A stretch of 62,190 nucleotides of DNA. It comes from Glomus cerebriforme (Eukaryota > Glomeromycota > Glomeromycetes > Glomerales > Glomeraceae). The position numbers and the translations under genes were made by a program. Shown one piece after another: positions 11,395 through 22,206 of the stretch. Location: assembly GCA_003550305.1 (NCBI GenBank), contig QKYT01000071.1:147649-209838 (forward strand), read 5' to 3'. Position 1 is the first letter of the stretch, and each line of letters opens with the position of its first letter. The notes beneath the pieces are model-generated. The model was not told the DNA's origin. It made no database searches and saw only the letters and a program-made list of their open reading frames with translations.

Positions 11395-13690
11395 ATAATC
11401 AAATTGAAAAAAAGTTAATATTTTCAGTTAGATATACAAAATTTATGATGTTCAATTATAAAAAATTTTTCTCGTCAAAAAATATCCTAGATTTTTACTA
11501 TNCCATTTTGCAATGAAACAATCTAACCAAATGGTTTTATGATTGTAAAAAATCCATTCCATGGCTTCCTGATGATTTTAATTTAGCAACTTGCTAAAAT
11601 TATCTAATTCATTTATTGAAATCTTGTTGAACCAATTTAAAATTACAATTTTGACAATAACAATCATAAATATTTGGTTTATTACATTCAAATCTTTCCC
11701 TTGTTGATTATACAGTATACAGTATAATAAACAACAATGACCTTGATATGTTGAAGCCCAAATTCTATTATATCCAAAACTTATGATAGTTTGAATCCCA
11801 AGTTTGATTTGGGAAACCCCAAGTCAGATTTGGCATTTGGGCTATATTTTTTTTGTAATATACAATCAAAAAAGTTATGTTTCTAATATATTATGTGGCA
11901 AATTAAATTCCATATTTGGTTAATCAATTTCTCAATTAGACCTTTTTGATCATGCATAATTTATCAATTAGTTGCGAATTTTGAATATTGGGGAGAAATC
12001 ATGAGTCATTAACCAACTATAGAAACTTTTTCATGTGAACAAATTGAAATAATCGGAATTTTGCGTAATGTAATTTATTATTGTATTATTGATAATTTTG
12101 ACTCATTTTTATATTCTTAATATTTTTAATTATATAAATACTTACACAATTCCATATTATTTTCTTTAATTATCATATTAAATATATTAAAATATCCTTA
12201 GAGCTCATTCACTTTATTTTAAAATACATTATCAGCAAGATGGATTAAATTTATTTTCTCTCTATCCTTTTTAATAACTACTCCCAACAATTCCCTTTAA
12301 TAAACTTCTTATTATCTTCCTTATATTGTATATGAGGTCTTCCTCTATCAGGCAAGGAAACCAGTAATACCAGTCAGTTAGTTGAGTATCTTCTATCTGG
12401 CAGGTTTGGTATTTTTTTTTAAAATTCCTTTAAACTTCCCCTTCTCTTCCTTATACTGTATATAGAGGTCTTCTTCGTATCAGGCAAGGAAAGACCGGCC
12501 AGATCTGGCTGGTTTGGTTTAGACTAGAATTCCCTTTCCATTTCTTTATATACTTATTGACTACTTTATTTATGAGCTTATGTAATACAAACACCCATCC
12601 AGATTTGGAGAAAACGAAGATTTGATAATTTTAAAAGAGAAATTTGGATTCATTTTATGGATATAAAAAAAGCTTAATAACTCAGGCAGAAAAATATAAT
12701 ATTCTACAATTTCCGTGAAGAAAATTAAGTCAGGAGAAGAGAATATGTAAAGATGGTATGAAAGGGTGAATATAATGCAGGTTTTTTTTTATCATCAACA
12801 AAATTAACTGGTAATGGTGTGTAAGAAAAATACAAATAAAAGAGAGCACCAGAGAGAAAGAGGGTATGAAAGAAACACCAAGAAGAAAAGAACATAAAAC
12901 AATGATGTACATTTTTATTTACAAAACAAATAACATAATGTTGAATAACAAATTACTGAAGAATTCACTGTAGAAGATGGATTGGATGAAGTATATTTTA
13001 TTATTAGCAATACTCCTTTACAACCGAAATTTAAATGGAATGCTATGTGAATTGAAAGAAGAAGGAAACCAAGGTGTTTGGGTGTATGGTCGCAAGGCTG
13101 AAACTTAAGGAATTGATGAAAGGGCACCATCATATATATGGAAAGGCATAGCAAAAAGAATAAGCCAATATACAATAAAATGATGAAACAAACATAAAAG
13201 GAGATTCAGAACAAGAAATTTTATAACTTTAGAGTTATAGTATATCAAAGTCTAAAGTGAATATAGGAAAATTGAATTATGAACAAAAGGGAGAAATAAT
13301 AATGAATCAAAGTAAACAAATATAGGAGTAAATTGATGATAAACAATCACACGGTGTAAGATAAGTACAATATCATACGAAAAACTGGGTGTTTGGGTGG
13401 AATAAAGGATAACAAAGAAATTGTCATAACAACAAAAAATCAGAATTGATCAATAAGAAATAGATATATAATAAATAAATACAATAGTTATTATTTTGGA
13501 AGACATACAGAATAGTTATTATATTAATTTTTAGTTTATTATTGGTAAATCTGGGATTAGGGTGAGGGCAAATCATTAATTCAAATACAACATTTCTTTA
13601 TTTTTTTTTTTATAATTATGTAATTTTAATTAACTTATTATATTTACTAAAAATAAATATTAAATTGATTAAAATATGAACATAATACAA
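11395..13690 (+). repeat. 2.2-kb dispersed element, copy A
   Basis: This block reappears in inverted orientation at 50880-53130. Matching landmarks in order are 11468-11560 with 53000-53085, 12600-12660 with 51765-51830, 12915-13200 with 51360-51650, and 13580-13680 with 50905-51000. Within it, a segment with 'gaggtcttc' and 'caggcaaggaaa' is repeated in tandem (about 12300-12410 and 12425-12535). Reading frames are broken, with short coding-looking pieces such as EDGLDEVYFIISNTPLQP on the plus strand, so it is probably a decayed transposon. The superfamily is unknown. An ambiguous base lies at 11502. Confidence 0.65.
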
Positions 13691-15399
13691 ATATCAAATG
13701 TTATATCGTACTTTGTGTTTAAAATTTTGCAAATAAGTTTATTTTGACCATAAATCGAATTGTTAATATGTATACGGAAGAATTTTTAAAGAAACACGTC
13801 TGTTGCGATTGTTGCGATATAATAATAATAATCTTAATCCACCAAATGAGATTTTTTATAAAAGTGAAATAATAATATTTAGTTTTCAAGAATTAAACAC
13901 TATATTTACATTCGCTTGTTACTCCTAATTTTATATTAAATGATACTTTTTTATGATTTCATTTTGATGCCAATCTTCTACAAAATTTTGAGTTCAAGAA
14001 ACAAACCATTCATAATTTTATTAGTTTCTTCTGGCCTTTATATTGTAAGAATATCATGAGGATAAGAAAGTAAATGCAAAAGTAAGTCAAATTTCTATAT
14101 TGCAAGCAAGTTTTATATGAATAGAATTAATAGTAGCTAGTAATAATGTACCTTCTATCATTTTATCATGTGAGTATCATTATAGATTTTTAAGTATTTT
14201 TCTTTCATTCAAAGATTTTTCTGATATGATTTATTGTCCTTTTTAAATACAACTATACTTACACAAGTTTGAACTTTATCAAATATACTTCATTTATTCA
14301 ATAATTCCATTACTAGTTAAGAATTTTACGATTAGAATAATTAGTTTGTCATATGATATTTTGAAGATAAAAAGAATGGAAGTAAATAAAATAAAAACAG
14401 CAATAATAACATGCGCAAAAGTTACTTCAAGATCAAAAAAAATAATAATTCTGGTAATTCCGAACTTGAACCAAAAAAAAAATGACAACAATTAATCATT
14501 GTGCACAATAAGAATTAGAAGTGATCATTTTTTAAAAAAATATTCAAAGAATGAACATCTTTACCATTTAAGATTGAGAGATGAGAATAATTTATCATTA
14601 TATCCTATAAAAATAAAATTCAATATTTACTTATAACACAATCTCAAGTTAGTATACCATCAATTTCTCATACATTCTTGCATAATTTTCCTACTCTGAA
14701 TCTCTGATATCAACCAAAACTATTAAGTTCAAAATTATGATTATTGAATATTCTCTGCTCTATTTCAGTTTCAGTTAATTTTACAATATTTTCATTGGTA
14801 AATATATTATACTTTTGAAGAAAAATTTAAAATCATTATCTTCTGATTGTGTTGATCTATGTTATTCCCGATTTTTTTTCAACCTTTGCTTTCCCTATTC
14901 ACCATAATCTGTTTCATGTCTTTATGAACTCCTGTTATTCACCAGTACAGTAGTACAGTTTAATTAATTTTTAATTCAGCAAGAGATACCAATAATAATA
15001 TGATGTTATGTTCCACATCCGTACTATGAACAGATTCATCATCCCATATAGACATATTTATTGAGCTGGCAGAATCTAGTGGCTAAACAAATATGAAGAC
15101 CTGCTGCTCACTAACAAACTCGATATTGTGAGTTGATTAACTGGTAAAGTCACAAATAAAACTTTGATTAAAAAAAAATGTAAAAAAATTCTCTAATTGA
15201 ATTTGATAAAATAAATAGAACTGATACATATATTTAAAATAGTTAGATTGACCCAAAAAGGGGTAAATTTCTGTATGTGGCTTGCGATAAAAAAAATTCA
15301 TTTATAATACTTGTTACACTACGGCTTTTAATGTTTAATATTTAATATGATTCTTTTTTTTTTGAATTATTTTTTTAAAAAAAAATGTCTTATCAATTT
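13691..15399. other. Gene-free stretch
   Basis: AT-rich with short frames on both strands but none showing family resemblance. Nothing else is supported. Confidence 0.45.
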
Positions 15400-16420
15400 C
15401 AGATGACTGCTTAAATGAAATTTTGAATATTTAGAAAAACTTTCTATTCATTATTATTAGTTAATTGTTTTATTGTAAGTTTTCTATTGGAATTTATGGA
15501 GAAATATTTGGAGGGATATATTGCATAATAGAATTACTTTCAAAATTACTCACAAAAAACTTCAGAGAGTGTCATCATCAATTCTTAGTGCATTATTTGC
15601 TTGTCTTCCTAAAGAATCAAAAGACCTTCTATTCAAAAATGGAGTTATTATTTCAACACCTACTTCCAAACCACCGTTATTTAATTATCCATCATTTTAC
15701 AAAGTTCTTCCAATAGATGATATTTGTCAAATAATTAATATTGGCCTTGAAAAAACTCCTATTACTAATATAAATAAAGAAGAGAAAAATTATTTAGTCA
15801 TAAATGAAGTTATTAAAATATTAATAACTCAAACTTCTTCCTTGAAGGAATTGTCTTATTACAATCAACATTTTTACAGATATGTTAATGAATATAGATT
15901 TAACCCAGATAGAATATCTTTTACTTGTTTTTCTGGGGCAATAGATTGTTTAACATATCTTTCAGAATTACACTGGAGTTTAGATCTTCTGAATTTTTTT
16001 ATAATCTATCTAAAATAAGTCATAATTTACATTCACTTAATATAAGTAAATATAAGCATTCAAAGATTTCAAATGAGTTGAAAGAATTAATTTCTTTACA
16101 AGATAATTTAAAAAATTTAAGATTATCAGCTATTAGTAGTGATTGGACTAAGGTTGCCTGCTGAAACTAGGAGTTTAGGCAAATTGATAAAATGCTGAAA
16201 AGTGAAACTTTGCCAAAACTATATTAAAGTCTTATTAAAAAGTTAGCAAAACTCTGCTGAAAGGCAAAACCTGCTGAAACCTATTATAAATGTCAAAACT
16301 GCCAAAACTTTGTTGAAACTATAATAAAGTCATGGTAAAATCTTGCTAAAACTAATCATAGGATTTTGAGGAGGTTTAGGCAGGCAACTATAAATTGGAC
16401 AGACATCATACTTAGTTTCA
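15400..16420 (+). pseudogene. F-box family pseudogene interrupted by a MITE
   Basis: A degraded F-box start (DDCLNEILNI, then stops) leads into WRNIWRDIL, and then a long readable stretch from about 15482. That stretch includes ACLPKESKDLLFKNGV and STPTSKPPLFNY, typical of the Rhizophagus F-box/leucine-rich family. After CLTYLSELHW the frame shifts near 15980 and continues through FFYNLSKISHNLHSLNI to SDWTK at 16150. A 244-bp MITE splits the gene there, and NWTDIILSF resumes at 16395. The functional parent would be an SCF ubiquitin-ligase substrate adaptor. Stops in the F-box, a frameshift and the insertion make this copy inactive. Confidence 0.85.
16149..16392. mobile_element. hAT-like MITE inside the F-box pseudogene
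   Basis: The left tip TAAGGTTGCCTGCTGAAACT and the reverse-complemented right tip TATAGTTGCCTGCCTAAACC are similar. Flanks are gattggac (16141-16148) and aattggac (16393-16400), an 8-bp target duplication with one mismatch. The interior is built from degenerate 'gctgaaact' and 'gccaaaact' repeats and has no coding capacity. An 8-bp duplication fits hAT-type transposition. Confidence 0.65.
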
Positions 16421-16423
16421 ACA

Positions 16424-16784
16424 ATGATAGATAATACCTTAGCTAAAATTTTGGAAATATTGATTACTTTGGACAAAAAAATTGATGATAATACTGTTGT
16501 TCTTGAAAAAAAAATTGAAGATAATGCTGCTGCTCTTAAAAAAAATTGACAAAAAAATTGATGTGCAAGGAGATATTGAGCACTTATATGAAATAGTTGC
16601 TAAAAACATTATTGCTAAAAATTATGGGCAACGTTATTCCAAACCTTTTAAAATTTTTGATTTAAATGGTTTTGTTAGGCTATTAGTGCCAAAAGAAAGG
16701 CTTTTAGATAGCCAGGCTTATATTTTGGAACGTAGAACTAATAAAATAGCAAAATATATATATGTAAGTGATGAGTGCAAATAA
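16424..16784 (+). pseudogene. Small coiled-coil protein gene with an A-run frameshift
   Basis: An ATG at 16424 opens a frame with heptad-like repeats (LDKKIDDNTVVLEKKIEDN) that stops at TGA just after an eight-A run at 16538-16545. A second frame that overlaps it continues with DKKIDVQGDIEHLYEIVAKN and then FKIFDLNGFVRLLVPKERL, ending DECK at 16784. One inserted or lost A explains the break, giving a product of about 120 residues. The second half looks like a conserved domain fragment, but I do not recognise it. It could be a true pseudogene, a homopolymer error, or a gene using slippage. Confidence 0.45.
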
Positions 16785-16821
16785 ATGTTAAAAAACAATA
16801 ATTCGTGATTCATAAATTATT

Positions 16822-16840
16822 AAGAGGCTTTTAGCCTCTT
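16822..16840. other. Perfect short hairpin after the coiled-coil frame
   Basis: AAGAGGCT, three T, AGCCTCTT forms an 8-bp stem 38 bases past the stop at 16784. It could shape the transcript end, although fungal pol II does not need such a structure. Confidence 0.35.
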
Positions 16841-17194
16841 TGGAGAAGGTCTTCATTTTAGAAAAAAAGAAAATGGTATGAACAATAATGTTAAGTAGGC
16901 TCTCACAAGAATGAGGAGCACTTTTTTTTTATTTCAGCAGGAAAGCTGGTTAAGAGGGTTGTACATGCTTACCTTTTTTAAAAGAAGATGAAAACTGAAG
17001 AAAACCTCTCATTTTCATAAGAATCACAAAATAAAATCATAACTTGAGAAATCTAACAGTTATTTTGTAACAGGAAAATGGGATAATTGAAAGTTTGAGA
17101 AATTTATTAAAAAGCTAGAAAAATGTACTCAAAAGAAAATTGGAATGATCTTGATCAACTTATTAAGAAAGCTATAAAAAAAAGAAAAGTAGAA

Positions 17195-17935
17195 ATTACT
17201 CATTTATTGTAAAATCCAAAATAACTGCAAAATATACTCTGAAATTTCATTTTTGACAATTATTAGAAAGTAATATCAGAGATGCAGCTAAACAGAACCC
17301 CAAAATATATATGTAGGGGTAGGGGCACTATTGTGTTGCCATCATAGAGAAATTTTATGAAGTAAAGTTTGGATTTGCATACAAAATAAGGATTTTTTAG
17401 TTAAAGTTAGGTTATTTTAATGCATATTTTTAATGGGTTTTTTTTAGTTTAATTTGTGTATTTTTTTTGCATAAATTTTGCTGGTATATAATATAAAAAA
17501 ATTACAATTATCAGAATTTTATAAAAATTCAATTAACTTATTAAAAAAATTGCATAATAATCTGTCAGAAAATTATTTTTGCTTTTTTTTCTGATTTTCT
17601 AAAGTCAAGTGTCAACTTTGCATACTGACCTTATAAAAAACAGCTACTAGTAGAAATCTCTAAAGTCACCTTACTCTTTTATATATATTTTGGGATCCTA
17701 GCTAAATGCTCTTTTTTAATCCATGAAAAAGAACTTACTTTTATGATATTTATTTCTATTATTTCTATTGTAATGAAATTGGAAAGTGCTATAGTAAACA
17801 AAGAACTACCATTTGTAAGAAAGTTAGAAATTGATGTGTGGGATGAATCACCAATCTTTCGCAAAATAAAAATATTATGTTTAATATCAAAATCAGCAAA
17901 ATAAAAAATTCAGATATTATCAACCATAGTTATCG
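17195..17935 (+). repeat. Inverted repeat arm, left (carries a nested MITE)
   Basis: Bases 17210-17293 and 17700-17935 together match the reverse complement of about 18700-18975. Landmarks are 'ctgcaaaatatactct', 'gaaattggaaagtgctatag' and 'ttgatgtgtgg'. The two pieces are separated by the 406-bp MITE at 17294-17699, which is absent at the same point of the right arm. Confidence 0.7.
17294..17699. mobile_element. hAT-like MITE with 8-bp target duplication
   Basis: The left tip AGAACCCCAAAATATATAT and the reverse-complemented right tip AGGATCCCAAAATATATAT differ at three positions. Flanks are agctaaac (17286-17293) and agctaaat (17700-17707). The inverted copy of the host sequence has a single uninterrupted site at 18884-18891, so an empty site is visible in the window. 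The interior has no reading frame. A sequence like its 5' third ('tatgaagt', 'acaaaataaggattttttag') also occurs reversed near 18585-18625. Confidence 0.75.
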
Positions 17936-18539
17936 TCAATTATGGCAATGATTGGATATGTCTTAGAAATAATTTAGCCAGAAAAAATTGTACAATATAA
18001 TTTAATCGATAAGTTATTTTCTCCCAAAACAGAAAAAAACATTTAATTCATAACATGATGATGGGTTTGAACTTATGAAAAATAAGAAAGGTTATAACTA
18101 TTATATCAAACACATATTTATTTAAAATATTCTCTAACTCTATTGGAACGTAATGTATCTAATTGTATTATTAGTACCATTTAGTCAATTCTCTTGTAAA
18201 ACTTTCTTCCAAAGTATCTCTATAAAAAATCTTTCATAATATTTTTGTCAAACCTTATTAAACATGTAAGAATAAAATATAATATAATATCTTTATCATT
18301 AATATATAGACAGAGAAATTATGCTAACTAAACTTTCATAACAATTTTAATTTAATCAACTGTAATCTTAAAATCATGTTATACTATGTGACCTAATTAA
18401 AAAAACACTAACACTTCCCTTTAATAAATTTAGTTTAAAATTTTATGTTTGATTTCACAAATTCGAATAAAAAATATGAATACATAACATAAAACCAAAT
18501 AAAGTTAATCATTTTTTTTTTATATTTCAAACTTTTTAC

Positions 18540-18980
18540 TTGAAAAAACAATCCAGAGTTCCACACATTAAAATAACTAAAAAATCCTTATTTTGTACAC
18601 AAATCTAAATCTAACTTCATAAATTCCTCAATAGTGTATCTTATCCTTACATATTGTAATACATTGGGACTCTCTTATTAGAGTTGGAATTTTTTATTTC
18701 ACCGATTTTGATATTAAACATAATAATATTTTTATTTGCGAAAGATTAGTGATTTATCTCCACACATCAATTTCTAACTTTTCTACAAATGGTGGTTCTT
18801 TTTTACTATAGCACTTTCCAATTTCATTACAATAGAAGTAAATATCATGATAGTAAGTTCTTTTTTGTGGATTAAAAAAGAGCGTTTAGCTGCATCTCTA
18901 ATATTACTTTCTAATAATTGTTAAAAATGAAATTTGAGAGTATATTTTGCAGTTATTTTGGATTTTACAATAAATGAAAA
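18540..18980 (-). repeat. Inverted repeat arm, right
   Basis: The reverse complement of this stretch follows the left arm through the same landmarks and holds the unoccupied MITE target. The arms are about 0.8 kb apart. It is probably part of a decayed mobile element, as no coding frame survives. Confidence 0.6.
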
Positions 18981-19260
18981 AAAATTATTTAATTTTTAAA
19001 AAAAATCCTCTGATTAAACCATGTGTGATGACTTAGAAAACTTCCACATATTCGGTACAGGGTATTTGTTGAAATTATCAGAAATAATCTCACTTTGGAC
19101 ATTATTGTTTAGAAATAAAGCATTCTTATTGCCTTTTTGATTGAAATTTTCATTTTCATATTCATTCTTAGTAATATGTTCAAATGCAAGTTTGTAGGTA
19201 TGTCATCACATTAAGAGATGATATGTAAATACCAAATAATTTTGTTATTGTACTTTGATT

Positions 19261-19327
19261 GTATCAGTTTTTATTTATTTTGTTTTTAACATAGTACAGC
19301 AAAGATACAGGTAAGTTAACGCAGAAT
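19261..19327 (-). mobile_element. Very short LINE 3' tail
   Basis: 'catagtacagcaaagatacagg' matches the 3' tails of the two larger LINE fragments to the right ('gtagtacagcaaag.gatagg'). It is followed directly by the shared 'gattaaccttatca' junction at 19328-19341. It appears to be a severely 5'-truncated copy. Confidence 0.5.
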
Positions 19328-19341
19328 GATTAACCTTATCA

Positions 19342-20974
19342 TTTTTATTTTTATTTTTTTTTATTTTTTCCGTAGTACAGCAAAGAGATAGGAAAGTTAC
19401 ATCGGCATAATTAAAAAATTACACTATAAGATATATGCTATTCTAAACCTAATTAAAGAATCCTGACTGGTAGCTGCCAAAGGATCTGAGGTAGCATTAG
19501 CTACTGTACTAAACAAGGAAAAAGGAGGAAAAATCTATAAAATTTGAACGAAACAATAGAAAAAAACTCGTAAGTCTAATCTATCTGCGTTGTTCTTTTA
19601 AAACAAATGTGTTACCTCACGTAAACGCTATCAGGTGAGGAATGATTCACACTATTTTAATTGTTTTTTAAAAAAAAAAATCGCATTCGTAACCAATTGT
19701 TTAGATCCAGTCAGAGGGAACAAAAGTGAGTTGACCTGGATGAAGTTGGATCAAAGGTCACCAGGATATATTTGGCATATCTATAAGTACACTTCTATGT
19801 GTATCGTGTGTCCAAGAGGGAAAGACAGGGTGAGAGATATCTTTTTTGAATAAATATTTATTTGTTTTGATATGAGGAATCAATTTATAATAAAGTTGTT
19901 CATTAGTGATTAGGACCCGATGCTTTTGGCCAAAGTTTATCCATTGATCAGGAGTTAAAATTTCATCTCGTAAAATATTTTCTAATATCATAAGATGGTG
20001 AAGAAACCTAGTCTGATGAACGACTTGCTTCCAAATTGTTGAACTTTTGTATACGGCATCAGAAAACTGGTAGCTGAGGAATAATTTGCGATACATGCAT
20101 CTAGCATGATGAGTTTGAGGATGGCGGATATATTTATTGAGAATTGCATATTCAGTGGTATAAGATATACCTAGTCTATGTGAAGTCACGTATTTGAAAT
20201 GATGTTCAGTATAGTTCTAACAAATTTGTTTGTATGCCCGATTGTGGATGTATATCCATTGGATTACTACAGAGGGTATTATCGGGAAAAAGGAGTTTTT
20301 GATGTTCTGAACAACCACTTCGGTTGTTTGATAAAATGATAGGTGAAGGGAGAGTGCACAGGATGAGTTTATAATTATCCGCTATCATGTAAGTGCAAGG
20401 GACATAAATACCCAGGTGAAAATGGTATTTTATATAGGTGAAGTTGAAGAATATTTTTGTGGTTCTATTACTGCATGTTGTAGTTGCACGATTCTTTATT
20501 ATGGTAATGTGGAAGATAAGTTTCTGATTTTATTAAAATATTTGTGTTGGGTATGTTTAGGGATAACAGTTTGGATTTGGAAAAAATGCGTGAGCAATTT
20601 ACTGATTTGATTTTTGTTATTCAATTAATACTGTAAGACGTAAAAAATAGTTGTTTTTGGGTGTTCACATGAGGATTAATTGGTTGTGATCCCGCAGATC
20701 AGAATGAGTCACGTGAAAGAACTTGGTGTTAATGAGGAACGGAATATATTTTTTCAAAACATTTTTGTTGCGAGAAAAAGTGTTGTTACTGATGGAAGCC
20801 ATATTATTTGAACGTTTTATAGGTACTTGGAACATGAAAATAATTAACTCTTCAACCTGAGCGTATCTTAGATGGTTTCGTGAACTTTTTCAAATGAAAA
20901 GCCTGCCAGTTTAAAATTATCAGGTTACTGCAGAATTCATATGGTTGGGAAAAATTCAGGAGAGTTTTTTTTTT
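19342..20974 (-). mobile_element. 5'-truncated LINE fragment A
   Basis: On the minus strand the element ends in an A-rich tail (T-rich on plus, 19341-19370) after a 3' UTR shared with fragment B. Shared landmarks are 'gtagtacagcaaag', 'gctgccaaagga' and 'gcattagctact'. It is bounded by 'gattaaccttatca' at 19328-19341 and again at 20975-20988. The coding remnant is listed separately. Confidence 0.6.
19758..20400 (-). pseudogene. Coding remnant of LINE fragment A
   Basis: The minus strand reads NYKLILCTLPSPIILSNN, a break near 20205, then about 140 codons including WKQVVHQTRFLHHLMILEN and TPDQWINFGQKHRVLIT before a stop at 19758. I do not see reverse-transcriptase or zinc-knuckle motifs in it, and it does not align by eye with fragment B. 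Assignment to the LINE rests on its position upstream of the shared 3' tail. It could be a different C-terminal region or a captured sequence. Confidence 0.4.
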
Positions 20975-20990
20975 GATTAACCTTATCAGT
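20975..20990. repeat. Shared junction between the two LINE fragments
   Basis: 'gattaaccttatcagt' sits at the 5' border of fragment A and the 3' border of fragment B. The same string occurs at 19328-19341 (first 14 bases) and at 22192-22206 (last 15 bases). It behaves as a target-site duplication used twice. Confidence 0.6.
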
Positions 20991-22191
20991 TTTATTTTTT
21001 ATTTTTAATGTAGTACAGCAAAGTGATAGGAAAGAGAAATCGATGCAACTATAAAAATTACACTACGAGATAACTACTACTCTATGACTACATCTAGTTA
21101 CTGAACGCTAAAGCGAACAGTCGCCTGACTGCTGGCTGCCAAAGGAACCGAAGAAGCATTAGCTACTGAATTACATTAAGGGGGAGGGAAGAAAAATCAA
21201 TATAAGGAACCCGAAAATATGAAGAAAAAAAATAAAATTGATCTAAATTATTAAGTGATAAATGTGAATAATAATTATAAAAATCACGATGTAAGAGCCA
21301 ATTGCCCGAATGAAGAAAATTGCTGGACACCCAAAGGAGCCAGGCATTTTCGTTAATTAATAAATTGGAGTTAACTGTCTGAAGTGAATTAACAGGAGTG
21401 AGGTTTTGTGAGGCGGAGGACGCGCGGAACGATAGCGTTTTTTGGTCGCCTTGGAGATGTTGAGTGATTTTTCAAAGTTTTTGAAAGCAGAAGCTCTGCG
21501 GGACCAGATAATCTGGTAGAGATCTTTGGTGAAATGTGAGATAAATTGTATAAGAGGATCCACAAATAAACGTTTTGAGCCATAAATTTGTTTAAAAATA
21601 TTAACCAAAATATTTGGAATAAAATTATGAATTAGAAGGTAAAGGGGATGACCGTCTTCAAATAAAGAAGAGACGATATTTTTAAATAGTGGAGATGTGT
21701 TGATATGGCGAATAATACGGCCAAGTGATCTAGGCGGAAATAGTTGCGATTGAGCGAGGTCTATGAGAATTAATTTGTATTTGTTGATAATAAGTTGAAG
21801 TTCGTCCATATACGATGGACAATTGCCGAAGTGAGTATTGGAGTCCGATTCAAGGTGGCAGAGGGGACATAAAATATCATCCATTGGATATAAATTGGGT
21901 AATAAAGTTTTTGTTGTGAACCGGTGGGTAAATGGAAATTAGCTGCTTTTATTTTGGCGCCATGAAGTTTATTGAGAGAGAGTGAGGCTTTGAGATTGTC
22001 TGGAATAAAATTAAGCCAATGTTGGGTTAAGTGAAAATCAATCGGGTACAATTTTACAATTTGAGTGACTGGTGAAATATGGTTATTAGATAAATGTCTT
22101 GGCGGCGGTGAGGGCTTTGCCCCATTTACGGAGGTTTTTATCGATGCATCCTAAGTTGTTCCAAGTAAGGTTGCCGATCGAAGTAGAAATT
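20991..22191 (-). mobile_element. 5'-truncated LINE fragment B
   Basis: Bounded by 15-bp direct repeats attaaccttatcagt (20976-20990 and 22192-22206), as expected for target-primed insertion of a 5'-truncated non-LTR element. It ends in an A-rich tail on the minus strand and contains the C-terminal part of ORF2. Confidence 0.7.
21357..22160 (-). pseudogene. LINE ORF2 C-terminus with zinc knuckle, frameshifted
   Basis: Minus-strand translation starts GNLTWNNLGCIDKNLRKWG and continues, after a frame change near 22100, with LTQHWLNFIPDNLKASLSL. After a second change near 21890 it gives DDILCPLCHLESDSNTHFGN. The CxxC...HxxxC arrangement is the zinc knuckle found after the reverse transcriptase of non-LTR retrotransposons. 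The open frame ends at 21357. Two frameshifts and loss of the reverse transcriptase domain make it inactive. Confidence 0.7.
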
Positions 22192-22206
22192 ATTAACCTT
22201 ATCAGT

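Noticed and set aside
12730..13175. Minus-strand frames of 60 and 86 codons
   Set aside because: They are the equivalents in copy A of the copy B shadow frames, broken and not conserved in frame.
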